From positions 1-32,897 of the forward strand of contig JAGOKC010000020.1 in the NCBI GenBank assembly GCA_017994835.1: a stretch of 32,897 bases of DNA. Reading direction: 5' to 3'. This DNA comes from Aquabacterium sp. Lineage in GTDB: Bacteria; Pseudomonadota; Gammaproteobacteria; Burkholderiales; Burkholderiaceae_C. Below, piece by piece: positions 7,433 to 17,396 of this stretch (its first letter is position 1; each line of letters opens with the position of its first letter). The notes beneath the pieces were generated by a model. It searched no databases and had not been told where the DNA came from. It worked only from the letters and a program-made list of their open reading frames with translations. The translations under genes were made by a program, and so were the position numbers.

Positions 7433-9342
7433 GCCAACTTCGACGGGTGAGATCAAGCTGGCGGCCAGCGATGGTCGTGTGGCTGAGCGCGGTGCCGCTG
7501 TGGGGCATGGCCCAGGGCGCGGAGTCGCCGCTGCCTGCCACGCCGGTGGTGCAGGTGATTGAGCCGGTCGAAGCTGCCTCAGCAACCTCACGTCGGCGCT
7601 TGCCGCCCCTGGTGTGGCGGCTGGAGGTGGAAGCGCCCAAGCCGCTGGATGCCTTGCTTACCCAGCATCTGGAGTTGGCGCGCTTCGAGCGCGAGCTGGC
7701 TGACAACAACACGCTGCGCATCAGCCGCAATGAGCTGCGACGTCTGGTGATTTCTGCCCCCGACGAAGCCCGCAGGCTGTTGGAGGCCGAAGGCTATTTC
7801 GCAGCCCAGATCACCACCCGCGTTGAGGACGAGGTGGAGGGCAAACCGGTTGTGGTCACCATCAAGGTGGTGCCCGGCGAGCTCACTCGCATCAGCAAGG
7901 TGCAGGTGATTTACGAAGGGGCGCTGGATCTGGCTTTGTCGCAAGACGATGCCCGAGCTCAGTCCCTGACCGAGGGCATCTTGCAGAACTGGGCTTTGCC
8001 GGTCGGCGAGGTGTTTCGCCAGAGTGTGTGGTCGTCTGCCAAGAATGCGGCGCTGGCACGCTTGCGTTCTCAGGGCTACCCCACAGCATCGTGGAGCGGT
8101 ACGTCGGTCACGGTGGATGCAACCGAGGGCAAGGCCAAGCTGTTTCTGGTGGCCGACTCGGGGCCAGCGTTTGTGTTTGGGGATATCCGGGTAGAGGGTT
8201 TGTCGCGTCAACCTGCGTCGGCTGTGTTGAATCTGGCACCGTTCAAGGCCGGTGACAGCTACGAAGAGAAGCTGGTGCTCGACTGGCAGGAGCGAATTCA
8301 AAAGCTCAACCTGTTTGAAAACGTTTTTGTGGCCACCGAATTCGATCCGACACAAGCCGATGCGACGCCCGTGGTGGTGCAGTTGGATGAACTGCCTTTG
8401 CAGGCCGCCACGGTTGGCGTGGGGGTGAGCAGTGACACCGGGCCGCGTGTGTCGGGCGAACATCTGCATCGCAATCTGTGGGGTTTGGCGTGGCAGGCCA
8501 AAACGGCTTTGCAGATTGGTAAACGAGAGTCACGGGGGCAGGTAGATCTGACCTCGCATCCCTGGGAGGGGCGCGTGCGGGGGCAGGTATCCGGTCAGGC
8601 CTTGCGTCAGCTCGACAGTGATGACACCGAGACCACCAGTCAACGGGTGCGTGTAGGCCGCTTGCATGAGGGCGAGGTGCATGAACGCACCTACTATCTG
8701 GAGTATCAGCACGCACGTGTGAGCACTGCCGACGACCTGGTGGTGTCCGACGCATCGGCGCTCAGTGGCACGGTGCAGTGGATCTGGCGGCAGGTGGACA
8801 ACCAGGTCTTGCCGACCAAAGGCTTTACCAGTCTGACCGAAGTGACTTTGGGCCAGACCTATTCTGCACTGAACGAAACCGGCATGTTTGTGCGGGCCTA
8901 CGGGCGCGTGACGGGCTACAAGCCTTTGCCATCGGACTGGCACCTGACGGCGCGTGCGGAGTTGGGGCAGGTGATGGCAGGCGACAGCGTGAGCGTGCCC
9001 GATACCTTGCTGTTTCGGGTCGGGGGGGATGAGTCGGTGCGGGGTTATGCCTATCGTTCACTCGGTGTGACGCGTGATGGTGTGACCATCGGCGGCCGGG
9101 CGATGGCCACGGGCAGTGTGGAGTTGGCGCATCCGATTCTCAAGCGCATGCCCAGTCTGCTCGGGGCGGTGTTTGTGGATGTGGGTGATGCGGCCCAAAG
9201 CATGGGTGACCTGGAGGCAAAGGTCGGCTATGGCGTGGGGTTGCGCTGGCGCAGTCCGGTGGGCATGTTGCGTCTGGATCTGGCGCGTGGTGCTGATTCA
9301 GGTCAGGTTCGGATGCACTTCAGCGTGGGGATCAGCCTGTGA
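7429..9342 (+). CDS. tamA: TamA, outer-membrane Omp85-family assembly factor
   Basis: A 637-residue Omp85-family protein. It is the outer-membrane half of the TAM complex, which helps insert outer-membrane proteins and is implicated in envelope lipid transport. A signal peptide is visible (residues 1-30, ending AQGAE). POTRA-like domains span about 60-320 and a 16-strand-type beta-barrel about 325-637. The conserved Omp85 loop motif VRGY is at 537-540, preceded by FRVGGDES. The C-terminus ends in alternating hydrophobic residues, as in barrel strands, though the last residue is Leu rather than Phe. The start ATG overlaps the VWA stop, and the stop overlaps the tamB GTG start, so all three genes are coupled. 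A run of seven G lies at 9022-9028. Confidence 0.93.
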   Translation: MSQLRRVRSSWRPAMVVWLSAVPLWGMAQGAESPLPATPVVQVIEPVEAASATSRRRLPPLVWRLEVEAPKPLDALLTQHLELARFERELADNNTLRISRNELRRLVISAPDEARRLLEAEGYFAAQITTRVEDEVEGKPVVVTIKVVPGELTRISKVQVIYEGALDLALSQDDARAQSLTEGILQNWALPVGEVFRQSVWSSAKNAALARLRSQGYPTASWSGTSVTVDATEGKAKLFLVADSGPAFVFGDIRVEGLSRQPASAVLNLAPFKAGDSYEEKLVLDWQERIQKLNLFENVFVATEFDPTQADATPVVVQLDELPLQAATVGVGVSSDTGPRVSGEHLHRNLWGLAWQAKTALQIGKRESRGQVDLTSHPWEGRVRGQVSGQALRQLDSDDTETTSQRVRVGRLHEGEVHERTYYLEYQHARVSTADDLVVSDASALSGTVQWIWRQVDNQVLPTKGFTSLTEVTLGQTYSALNETGMFVRAYGRVTGYKPLPSDWHLTARAELGQVMAGDSVSVPDTLLFRVGGDESVRGYAYRSLGVTRDGVTIGGRAMATGSVELAHPILKRMPSLLGAVFVDVGDAAQSMGDLEAKVGYGVGLRWRSPVGMLRLDLARGADSGQVRMHFSVGISL

Positions 9343-12300
9343 GCGAGCTGCCAGAACCCCAGGATCACACGTTGCAGGTGGTGCAGACCGATGCAACTGT
9401 TGTGACGGTGCGCGTGCGCTCTGCCTGGCATTGGCTGTGGCGGGGACCGGCGTTCATCTTGGGTGGCTTGCTGGCCTTGGCGCTGCTGGTGCTGGTGGCA
9501 GTGTGGGGCATGGCGCACACCGAGTGGGCCACGCAGCGTGCGCTCGCGTTGCTGCAAGTGGTGGGGGTGCGCGTGACGGCTCCTGAGGGCGTGTTGCTGG
9601 GAGATTTTCAGGCCGAACGGGTGGAGGTGGACCTGCCGCGAGGCGGCGCGCTGCGACTGGATGCCCTGGCCTGGCAAGGCCTGACCTTGGTGCCTGACAT
9701 GGAGGTGATGTGGCTCACGGGTGTGCGCGCGCGCGGATTGCAGGCGCAGCGGGTGCAATTGAGCTGGGTGGCCGGTCCCCCTTCGCAGACGCCTGTTCAG
9801 GCACCGCGCAATCTGGGTCTGCCGGTGTCGATTCATCTGGGGCGCTTGCAGGTGGGTGAATTTGCCAGCAATTTGCTGGGCGAGGTGCCGTTGAAAGGCC
9901 TGGATGCGGGGTTGGCCCTGCATGATGGGATGCTGCCCACGCGACATCGGCTTCAGTTGCATCGTCTGGCCTGGGGTGACTGGCAAGTGCGCGGGCGGGC
10001 GGATGTGGGTGTGCGTGGTCGGATGATGGTGGACGCAGCCTTGCTGGCGGGGGGGGCGGTCTCAACTGACCTGACCGCGCATGCCGATGTCCGACTGAAG
10101 GGCGCTTTGCTCAACATGGGTGTGACCGGGCAGGCCCAGTTGCAGCGCACGGGGCAGGTGGGGCAGGCTGTGACGGTGGATGCCCAGGTGCAACCTTTTG
10201 CGCCGTGGCCGGTGTCGCGCCTGAAAGCGCAGCTCGATGGCCTGAACCTGGCAGATCTGCATGCCGGACTGCCGCGCACCGCCCTGAAGGGCACGGTGGA
10301 CATCGCGCCTCGGGAGGTGCGCAAAGGGCAGGTGGGCACCGACTTGCAATGGCGCATGGCGCTGCACAACGGGCTGAGTGGTGCCTGGGACCAGCAGCGT
10401 ATGCCGGTGCGTGACTGGCAGGGTGAGATGACGATGGCCAAAGCGACTGAGTCCCGCTCGATTGACGAGTTGCTGGTCGCCGTGGAGGTGGACTGGCGGC
10501 TGAGTTTGCCGCAGGCGCGCGGCACCGAGTCGGCACAGCTGAGTTTGCGTGGTGGTTGGGGGCAGGGGCGCAGCTTGAAGTTGGTGGTCTCACAACTTGA
10601 GCCTCAGGCCTTGCACACCCAGGCTCCGGCCCTGCGTCTGCAAGGCGAAGTGGCGCTGAGTCCCCTGCCTGCACCCACGGGCATCAGCCCTTCGTGGCGT
10701 GACACCGCGGCCACCCTGGTGGCGCGTTTGAGCGGGACTTATGGAGCGGCCCACGCCATACCAGAGCGGGCGAAAGTGATGTCACCAGGGCAGCGGTCGG
10801 TTCAGGCCACCCTGGACGCACGCTATGCCCCTGGCGTGGTGAATGTGGCGCGCCTGGCGCTGGCATCTGGCGAGTCGAGTGCCGTGCTCAGTGATGCGCA
10901 ATGGCGTTGGCAGCAAGGCGCAACGGTGGCACCAGATTCGGGGTCAACCACGCCTGCCCAGCCTGCCTGGCAAACGCAGGGGCAGTTGCGTGTTCAGGCG
11001 TTTGATCCGCGCTTGTGGATGCCTTGGCCAAGCGAGGCCACGGGGCGACATGACATCTCTGCGCAGGCGCAGTTCGCATTCGATGCGGGCTGGCGGGGCG
11101 ATGTGAAGGCGCAACTGGCACCCAGCTGGTTGGCCGACGTGCCTTTCAAGGGCGAGGGGCAATGGCTGTCTCCCCGCAACCGTCAGATCATGAGTCTGGA
11201 TGTGGACCTGGATGCCGCTGGCAATCAGGCGAAGGCACACATGCAGTTGCCGTGGCGCGTGGGCTCGCAAGGCTATCCCGAGCTGTTGCACTCAACGCAG
11301 TGGCGCATGCAGGTCACTGCTGACAGATTGCAGGCATTGCAACCACTGTTGGCTTTGACGGGGGCCAGGCAGATCAACGGCAAAGTGAGCTTGAACACCC
11401 AGGGGCAAGGACTGTGGCCGCGCGTGAGCAGCGAAGGGCAGGCGCGTGTGGATGGCTTGAACTGGTTGCCAAAAGAAGGTGCCGGTGTGTCGGTCGCTTC
11501 GGTGCAGGCCGATTGGGGTGTGGACATGCGCAGACCCGATTCGCCCGTGAAGGCGCTGGTCGAGGTTCGCCAGGTGCGTGGGGCGAGCGTGGAAGTGGTG
11601 GATGCGAGTGTGCGGTTGAACGGTTCGGTTCAGGCACACCAGGGCCGGGTGCATGCCACGCTGACACGTCCCCCCCCCGCGCAGTCGGGTGAAGATGCAG
11701 CGGTTGACGATGCCCAGCCTGAACGCCTGACTGCCGATCTGAGCTTGCAGGGCGGGTTGACCTGGGAGGATGCGATTCAGGCCTGGCAGGGCAGCATCCA
11801 GGATTTGGTGGTGCGGCTGGGCGAGTCGCCGGGCCGCGAAACCTTGCGTCTGCAGCCCATGCCGGTGCAATGGCGTCAAAACGAACGCGCCCAAAGCCTG
11901 AGGCTGGGGGGCACCCGTCTGAACCTGCTGGGTGCTGTGTTGCACCTGCATCAGGCAGGCTGGACGTGGGCAGACCGACAGCGCGATCCGGTGGGTGTGG
12001 CCGAGATGGACATGGACCTGGAAGCCTTCAATCTGCCAGAGTTGTTGGCACGCTGGCAACCACAGGCGGGCTGGGGCGGGGATCTGATCCTGGAAGGAGC
12101 GTTGAAGGTGCGGCATTCTCGCCAGACGCCTTGGGCGGTGGATGCCACCGTGCAGCGCAAATCGGGCGATATCAGCTTGTCGGAGCCCACCATTGAAGGC
12201 AACAGCGCACAGCGCCTGGGCATTCGCGAGGCGCGGGTGAATTTGCAGGCTCGCGATGGCGTCTGGACCTTGAGCCAGCTGTTTGACGGGCGGGCGCTGG

Positions 12301-13688
12301 GCAAGTTGGTGGGCCGCCAGGTGGTGCGCGCCGCTGATCCGCATGCGGGCCCGCAGGGCTCTGACCCCTTGAGTGGAGATCTGGATCTGAGCATTGACAA
12401 CCTGCGTCCTTGGGGCACCTGGATACCGGCGGGCTGGCGTGTCAGTGGTCAGGTGCAGGCCAAGGCCGAGCTGGCGGGCACCCTGGGTGCACCCCGCTAC
12501 AGCGGTCAGGTGGTGGGTGACAAGCTGGGGGGCGGACAGGCTTTGCTGGGTGTCAACCTGAGCGATGGCAAGTTGCAGATGTCCTTGCGGGGTGACCTGG
12601 TGGTGTTGCAGCACTTCGAGGCGCGCGGTGGACCGGCCGGTGGCATGGTGACGGCGCAGGGGCAAGCCACGTTTGGCGAGGTGCCGCAAGCCCGCTTGAG
12701 TTTGACCGCCGATCACTTCCCGTTGCTGCAGCGTGTGGACCGCCGTGTGGTGGTCAGTGGCGTGGTCAACGCGGCGCTGGACCCCGAGATGATGGAGTTG
12801 GCGGGCAATGTACGGGTGGATGAGGGGTTGATTGACATCAGCAAGTCATCGGCACCGACGGTGGGTGATGACGTGACCGTGGTCAACCGACCCGCTCAGG
12901 CGCGATCCGTGGCGGAAGTCAATGGCGCTGCTTCGTCAGGCGCACGCAAGCGTGAACCTCAGCGCAAGATGGTGGCGCACATCGACGCGGACCTGGGGCG
13001 GAACCTGCGCATCAAAGGCATGGGGCTGGACGCCTTGCTGCAAGGCAGTTTGAAAGTGACCACCCCGTCCAACCGACCCGCGCTGAACGGCACCATCCGT
13101 GTTGAAAGCGGCACCTATGCGGCCTATGGGCAAAAGCTGGTGGTGGAGCGGGGCACGCTGGCTTTCACCGGTCCGGTCGAGAACCCGCGTCTGGACATCC
13201 TGGCCATGCGGGCGCAATCGCGCACGGCCAGCAACAGCGATGTGAAGGTAGGGGTGGCCATCACGGGCACAGCCCAGGATCCACGCATTCGCCTGTATTC
13301 CGAGCCGTCCATGTCCGAGACGGAGAAGTTGTCGTGGCTGGTGCTGGGGCGCGCGCCTACCGGTTTGGGTGGGGCTGACATCGGGCTGCTGCAGACTGCT
13401 GCCGTGGCGCTGCTGGCCGGTGAGGGGGCTTCGCCATCAGACAACCTGCTTGGCATGCTGGGCCTGGACGAGTTCTCGGTGCGCCAGACCGATGGTGCCG
13501 TGCGCGCCACCGTGGTCAATGTGGGCAAACAGGTATCGCGGTATTGGTATGTGGGCTACGAGCGTAACCTCAATGCCACCGGTGGCAACTGGCAGTTGAT
13601 CTACACGCTGGCGCGGCGATTCACCTTGCGACTGCAGGCAGGGGTGGACAACGCGGCTGATCTGATCTGGTCCTGGCGCTGGAACTGA
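9339..13688 (+). CDS. tamB: TamB, inner-membrane-anchored TAM component
   Basis: A 1449-residue AsmA/TamB-type protein. It has one N-terminal membrane helix (about residues 36-58) and a very long periplasmic beta-rich body that spans the periplasm to reach TamA. The C-terminal DUF490/TamB domain covers about 1080-1449. It includes LGRNLRIKGMGLDALLQGSLKVT, GTYAAYGQKLVVERG and the ending VGYERNLNATGGNWQLIYTL...WSWRWN. The length fits TamB of betaproteobacteria. The GTG at 9339 overlaps the tamA stop. Two homopolymer runs fall inside the frame: eight G at 10049-10056 and nine C at 11670-11678. The reading frame is intact through both. Confidence 0.93.
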   Translation: MSELPEPQDHTLQVVQTDATVVTVRVRSAWHWLWRGPAFILGGLLALALLVLVAVWGMAHTEWATQRALALLQVVGVRVTAPEGVLLGDFQAERVEVDLPRGGALRLDALAWQGLTLVPDMEVMWLTGVRARGLQAQRVQLSWVAGPPSQTPVQAPRNLGLPVSIHLGRLQVGEFASNLLGEVPLKGLDAGLALHDGMLPTRHRLQLHRLAWGDWQVRGRADVGVRGRMMVDAALLAGGAVSTDLTAHADVRLKGALLNMGVTGQAQLQRTGQVGQAVTVDAQVQPFAPWPVSRLKAQLDGLNLADLHAGLPRTALKGTVDIAPREVRKGQVGTDLQWRMALHNGLSGAWDQQRMPVRDWQGEMTMAKATESRSIDELLVAVEVDWRLSLPQARGTESAQLSLRGGWGQGRSLKLVVSQLEPQALHTQAPALRLQGEVALSPLPAPTGISPSWRDTAATLVARLSGTYGAAHAIPERAKVMSPGQRSVQATLDARYAPGVVNVARLALASGESSAVLSDAQWRWQQGATVAPDSGSTTPAQPAWQTQGQLRVQAFDPRLWMPWPSEATGRHDISAQAQFAFDAGWRGDVKAQLAPSWLADVPFKGEGQWLSPRNRQIMSLDVDLDAAGNQAKAHMQLPWRVGSQGYPELLHSTQWRMQVTADRLQALQPLLALTGARQINGKVSLNTQGQGLWPRVSSEGQARVDGLNWLPKEGAGVSVASVQADWGVDMRRPDSPVKALVEVRQVRGASVEVVDASVRLNGSVQAHQGRVHATLTRPPPAQSGEDAAVDDAQPERLTADLSLQGGLTWEDAIQAWQGSIQDLVVRLGESPGRETLRLQPMPVQWRQNERAQSLRLGGTRLNLLGAVLHLHQAGWTWADRQRDPVGVAEMDMDLEAFNLPELLARWQPQAGWGGDLILEGALKVRHSRQTPWAVDATVQRKSGDISLSEPTIEGNSAQRLGIREARVNLQARDGVWTLSQLFDGRALGKLVGRQVVRAADPHAGPQGSDPLSGDLDLSIDNLRPWGTWIPAGWRVSGQVQAKAELAGTLGAPRYSGQVVGDKLGGGQALLGVNLSDGKLQMSLRGDLVVLQHFEARGGPAGGMVTAQGQATFGEVPQARLSLTADHFPLLQRVDRRVVVSGVVNAALDPEMMELAGNVRVDEGLIDISKSSAPTVGDDVTVVNRPAQARSVAEVNGAASSGARKREPQRKMVAHIDADLGRNLRIKGMGLDALLQGSLKVTTPSNRPALNGTIRVESGTYAAYGQKLVVERGTLAFTGPVENPRLDILAMRAQSRTASNSDVKVGVAITGTAQDPRIRLYSEPSMSETEKLSWLVLGRAPTGLGGADIGLLQTAAVALLAGEGASPSDNLLGMLGLDEFSVRQTDGAVRATVVNVGKQVSRYWYVGYERNLNATGGNWQLIYTLARRFTLRLQAGVDNAADLIWSWRWN

Positions 13689-13727
13689 GTGCCAGCGCCG
13701 CAGACCGCCAGGGTTTGCGGCACTCAG
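13685..13727. terminator. Bidirectional hairpin between convergent tamB and DUF3422 genes
   Basis: The perfect 9-bp arms CTGAGTGCC (13685-13693) and GGCACTCAG (13719-13727) enclose an alternative inner hairpin. That inner stem is CCGCAGACC with GGTTTGCGG (13698-13706 with 13712-13720, one G-U pair). The stop codons of both convergent genes lie within the outer arms. No long T-run follows on either strand. A role in ending or blocking convergent transcripts is inferred. Confidence 0.5.
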
Positions 13728-15091
13728 TCCTGGTCGCTGTGTTTGAGTTTTTTGTGGATCTGACGTGTGCCCCACCACACACCCAGCAACACCAGCGGGA
13801 TCAGCGCACCAGCCAGGACATCGGGATGAACAGGCAGTCCGGCCGCCTTGCCAGCCTTGCCCACATACAAAATCAGGCTGACCACGTAGTACGCGATGGC
13901 GGCGATGGACAGGCCTTCCACGGTCGATTGCAGGCGCAGTTGCAGGTCCTGGCCCTTGGTGAGCTTTTCCAGCAGCATCTGGTTCTGGGTTTCGGTGGCG
14001 ATGTCCACCCGCGTGCGCAGCAAGGCGCTGGCGCGCTCCACCCGTTGTGACAACGATGTCAGGCGCTGTGAGGTGGCCTGGACCGTGGCCATGGCGGGCG
14101 AGAGGCGCCGCAGCATGAACTCACCCACGGTTTGCGTGCCGGGGATAGGTGTTTCGCGCAGTTGCTCGATGCGTTGCTCGACCAGGCTGTGGTAGGCCAT
14201 GGTGGCAGAGAAGCGGTACATGTGTGTGGCCGTGGCGCGCTCGATGCGGGCTGCCAGACCAATGAGGATGTTGAGCAAATCCTGATCTGATGTTTCGGCG
14301 TTTTCCATGCGCGCCATGATTTCGGCGAGTTGGGATTCGGCCCCTGTGAGCACGGGCCCGAGGTCTTTGGCCACAGGCAGTCCACGCAGGGCCATCAGCC
14401 GGTAGGTTTCCAGCTCCAGCAGGCGTTGCGAAATGCGGCCTACGCGCAGCTCGGACGTGTCGGGTGGCGAGATGACCAGCAGGCGCTCGAAACCGCTGGG
14501 ACGCAGACGAAAGTCGGTCATCACGCAGGAGCGACGGATGCCCAGCAGCGAGGCCATGGTCTCGCGGCCTTCGATCCACGGTTCCCCCACGGCTCGCATG
14601 CCAGCGACGTCATCGACATCACCGTGAACCATCGCCATCATGATGGCGGCCACGGTGCGACCTGGAATGCTTGCCAGCCACGCGGGTGCCACCACCAGGG
14701 ACTGGATCAGCGCGTCATCGTTGCCGTGAATGAGGGCGTCGTCGGGCAAGGCCTGAACGATGGAGTAGCGCGTGAATTCGGTGTGGCGCTCCCACTTGAG
14801 CGTGTGGTTGGCAAAGCGCAGGCGCTGGAAGTTGCCCGAGAGGTGTTCAAGGGTCAGGTCTTCCTGGCCGGGGAGTTGGCGCAGGTGCTGCCACTCCATC
14901 TCGCGGGTGATGCCTTCGTTGAGAACGGCGACGTACACCACGAGCGCGGGCAGGCGAATGCGGGCGGGTGGACGGGCATGGACCTCGTTGTGCAGCACGC
15001 GCCGCTGCGCGTCATCCGGCGGCAGAACCCGCAGCGACGGCGAGGGAGGCTGGGTGGCGGGGGGCACAGCGGGGGGCAAGACAGAGGTCAT
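13724..15091 (-). CDS. DUF3422 family membrane protein
   Basis: A 455-residue protein of the DUF3422 family, function unknown. The conserved N-terminal block RRVLHNEVHARPPARIRLPALV lies near residues 30-50. A long mixed and helical cytoplasmic region follows, with possible coiled-coil character at about 300-390. Two C-terminal membrane helices (about 396-412 and 424-440) end in a basic tail. The family is sometimes compared with CorA-like helical membrane proteins, but no transport motif such as GMN is present here. The ATG at 15091 has no strong ribosome site. The gene is convergent with tamB, and the stop codon sits in the shared hairpin. The family call is good and the role is unknown. Confidence 0.85.
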   Translation of the reverse strand: MTSVLPPAVPPATQPPSPSLRVLPPDDAQRRVLHNEVHARPPARIRLPALVVYVAVLNEGITREMEWQHLRQLPGQEDLTLEHLSGNFQRLRFANHTLKWERHTEFTRYSIVQALPDDALIHGNDDALIQSLVVAPAWLASIPGRTVAAIMMAMVHGDVDDVAGMRAVGEPWIEGRETMASLLGIRRSCVMTDFRLRPSGFERLLVISPPDTSELRVGRISQRLLELETYRLMALRGLPVAKDLGPVLTGAESQLAEIMARMENAETSDQDLLNILIGLAARIERATATHMYRFSATMAYHSLVEQRIEQLRETPIPGTQTVGEFMLRRLSPAMATVQATSQRLTSLSQRVERASALLRTRVDIATETQNQMLLEKLTKGQDLQLRLQSTVEGLSIAAIAYYVVSLILYVGKAGKAAGLPVHPDVLAGALIPLVLLGVWWGTRQIHKKLKHSDQD

Positions 15092-15163
15092 GGCGAAACG
15101 TGAGGGTCATCAAGGCGGCAGTGCCGAATTGTCGATGAAACCGACCCGGCCTGCAGCCTTGTT

Positions 15164-15185
15164 GTGCCCTGCAAGTAGAGGGCAC
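15164..15185 (-). terminator. Weak hairpin after the copper receptor gene
   Basis: The 7-bp arms GTGCCCT (15164-15170) and AGGGCAC (15179-15185) have an 8-base loop, 24 bases beyond the receptor stop. No T-run follows on the minus strand, so it is only a possible terminator or RNA-stabilising hairpin. Confidence 0.3.
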
Positions 15186-15208
15186 CCCCATGTTTCGCGC
15201 AGCTTGAC

Positions 15209-17314
15209 TCAGTCCAGCGCCACCTGCACCTTCAGCCACCAGGTGCGACCGGGCTCGTTGACGCGGGTGGTTTTCTCGTAGCCGCTGATGTCCGCGCCGC
15301 CACGGCTGATCGCTTCCGCGTAGGTCTTGTCGAACAGGTTGTCAATGCCCACGCTGAGCTTGACGGCCTTGCTCCAGGCATAGCCGCCATGCAGCGAGGC
15401 AATGCCAAAGCCACCGGTGCGGCCCAGGTCTTGTCCGACGATGTTGCCTTCATTGACCGCATAGCGGTGTTGCGAGGCCACCAGGCGCAGCAGGCTGCCA
15501 GCCGACCAGGCACCACGTTGCCAGTTCAGGCCCAGGCGCGCTTCCAGCGGTGGGATCTGGCCGAGGGCGCGTTCATCGGTGCGGTTCTGGCCGTTGACGT
15601 AAGCCAGGCTGCCGAGCGCGGTCCACTGTGGGGTGACTTTGTAGTGCGCGCCGACTTCGGCACCCCAGGTGCGGGCGTCCACGTTGCGGGCCACTGTGGC
15701 GGGGCGTGTGCCCATGCCAGCGGGTTTGAGCACGTTCGCTTGGATCAAAACGTAGTCCTGAACCTGGCTGACGTAGGCCGATGCAAAGGTGTCCCAGGTG
15801 CCTTGCTGGTGCGTCACGCCGATGTCGAGCTGGGTCGTCTTTTCAGGCTTGACGCTGTCGAAGGCGCTGATGCTGGTCTGGGTTTCCTTGTTGAACAGCT
15901 CCCAATAGTCCGGCGCACGTTCGGTGTAACCCAGGCCAATGTAGCTTTGGGTGTGCTCGCCCAGGTCGTGCTCGTAGCGCAGGAAGCCGCTGTGCAGGGT
16001 TTTGTCGCGAGACTGGCCTGCCGTGGGGTTGGCACCCAGATTCATCATGCCGCTGCTCACGGTGGCGCGGCGGTCACGGGCTTCCCACTGGTCCTGGCGC
16101 AGGCCGGCCACCACGCGTTGCTCGTCGCTGAGCACATGGGTGACTTCACCGAACAGGCCGAGGTTGTGGAAGCGGGCATCTTCCATGCGGGGCTGGGTGG
16201 TGTACGGCGTAACCAGATCACCGCCCATGCCGCTCTTGCGCAGCGTGTGGATGTTGGTCTGTTGGTCCACGCCCAACACGATCTTGTGCACGTCATCCGG
16301 GCGAAGCGTCACGGCCACGCGTCCGCCGGTGGTTTCGCGGTCCGGGTTGGACGTCATGGGGTTGGGCATCATCATTGAAGGCACAAATTGCCTCAATGTG
16401 TAGTTGTCCATCACATGGTCCACATAGTTGTAGTAAACCTGTGCCTCGACCGCGTTGAGCACGCCGCTCATGTGGGTCTTCTCGAACTTCAGGCCCACAT
16501 TGCTGCGGTCAAACTTGCTGCCGTCCATGCTGCGGTCGGCGTAGGCAGCCCTGGCGCGGCTCTCGATAGCAGACAGCTCAAGGCGGGTGTGCTCGTCGGG
16601 GGTCCAGCCCACGGCGGCGCTCAGGTTGCGGCGGTGGTAGGCCGAGTTGACCTGGGTGCCGTCGCCATCTTCGTAATCGCCAGATGCGGCTTCGGTGGCT
16701 TGTGCCTGCACGTAACCCAGGGAGGTGCCGGCCTTGGCATCCACATAGGTGTCGTAGCGCTTGAAACTGGCACCCGTGACGGAGGCCTTGAATTCAGCGC
16801 CCGGTTTGCTGAAGTAGGTGGGCTTGCGCTCGAACAGCACCGTGCCGGCGGAGCCGCCAGGACCGTGCTTGACCGATTGCGGGCCCTTGATCAGGCTGAC
16901 CTTGTCGAACGTGTCGGGGAAGACGTAGGCCGTGGGTGGGTCCATGCGCATGCCGCAGCCGCCCAGGATTTGTTCGCCGTCGATCAGGATGTTCAGGCGC
17001 GAAGCGGCCATGCCACGGAACACGGGGTCGCCATCGGTGCCGCCTTTGCGGATCACGCTCATGCCGGGAATGGTCTTGAGCAGACTGGCCCCGTCATTGG
17101 CGGGCAGGGGTTGCTGCGGGTCGCGCGGGTTGAACTGCGTCACCAGCGGCGTCTGCATGATGGGGGCAGTGATGACCACCGGGGGCAACACCTCAAGGGC
17201 ATCGCTGGCCTTGCTGGATGGGAGGGTTGACGTGCCAGCTTGAGCGATGGCGTGCAGGGGGAAAGCCACGGCGAGGGCCAGGGCCAGCGCGGTCGGACGG
17301 AATGAGGTGGACAT
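15209..17314 (-). CDS. TonB-dependent copper receptor (OprC/NosA type)
   Basis: A 701-residue outer-membrane gated channel for copper uptake, energised by TonB. A signal peptide is clear (1-25, ending AIAQA). It is followed by a TonB-box-like PPVVITA (about 44-50). The plug domain carries the signature of this subfamily, GGCGMRM at 118-124 followed by DPPTAYVFPDTFDKV, then IKGPQSV and GGSAG. The rest is the barrel, with methionine-rich surface stretches (PSMMMPNPM near residue 310 and SSGMMN) that could hold Cu(I). The ATG at 17314 is chosen because the signal peptide begins there; the open frame upstream lacks one. The protein ends ...VQVALD, without the usual terminal aromatic residue. The DUF2946 gene lies 82 bases upstream on the same strand, the usual partner in copper-uptake loci. 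Confidence 0.92.
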   Translation of the reverse strand: MSTSFRPTALALALAVAFPLHAIAQAGTSTLPSSKASDALEVLPPVVITAPIMQTPLVTQFNPRDPQQPLPANDGASLLKTIPGMSVIRKGGTDGDPVFRGMAASRLNILIDGEQILGGCGMRMDPPTAYVFPDTFDKVSLIKGPQSVKHGPGGSAGTVLFERKPTYFSKPGAEFKASVTGASFKRYDTYVDAKAGTSLGYVQAQATEAASGDYEDGDGTQVNSAYHRRNLSAAVGWTPDEHTRLELSAIESRARAAYADRSMDGSKFDRSNVGLKFEKTHMSGVLNAVEAQVYYNYVDHVMDNYTLRQFVPSMMMPNPMTSNPDRETTGGRVAVTLRPDDVHKIVLGVDQQTNIHTLRKSGMGGDLVTPYTTQPRMEDARFHNLGLFGEVTHVLSDEQRVVAGLRQDQWEARDRRATVSSGMMNLGANPTAGQSRDKTLHSGFLRYEHDLGEHTQSYIGLGYTERAPDYWELFNKETQTSISAFDSVKPEKTTQLDIGVTHQQGTWDTFASAYVSQVQDYVLIQANVLKPAGMGTRPATVARNVDARTWGAEVGAHYKVTPQWTALGSLAYVNGQNRTDERALGQIPPLEARLGLNWQRGAWSAGSLLRLVASQHRYAVNEGNIVGQDLGRTGGFGIASLHGGYAWSKAVKLSVGIDNLFDKTYAEAISRGGADISGYEKTTRVNEPGRTWWLKVQVALD

Positions 17315-17396
17315 GAAAGGTCTTTCTTCGGATGCGGAACCGTCGGTGCGAAGCAGCTTCAGGCCGACTCGCACGGGGAACAAAGTCAAAGGCAGT

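Noticed and set aside
11292..12716. A 474-codon open frame antisense to tamB
   Set aside because: Long antisense frames are expected in GC-rich genes. The product is His/Gln/Arg-rich with no family features.
15389..16378. A 329-codon open frame opposite the copper receptor
   Set aside because: It lies wholly inside a well-identified receptor gene and has a shadow-type composition.
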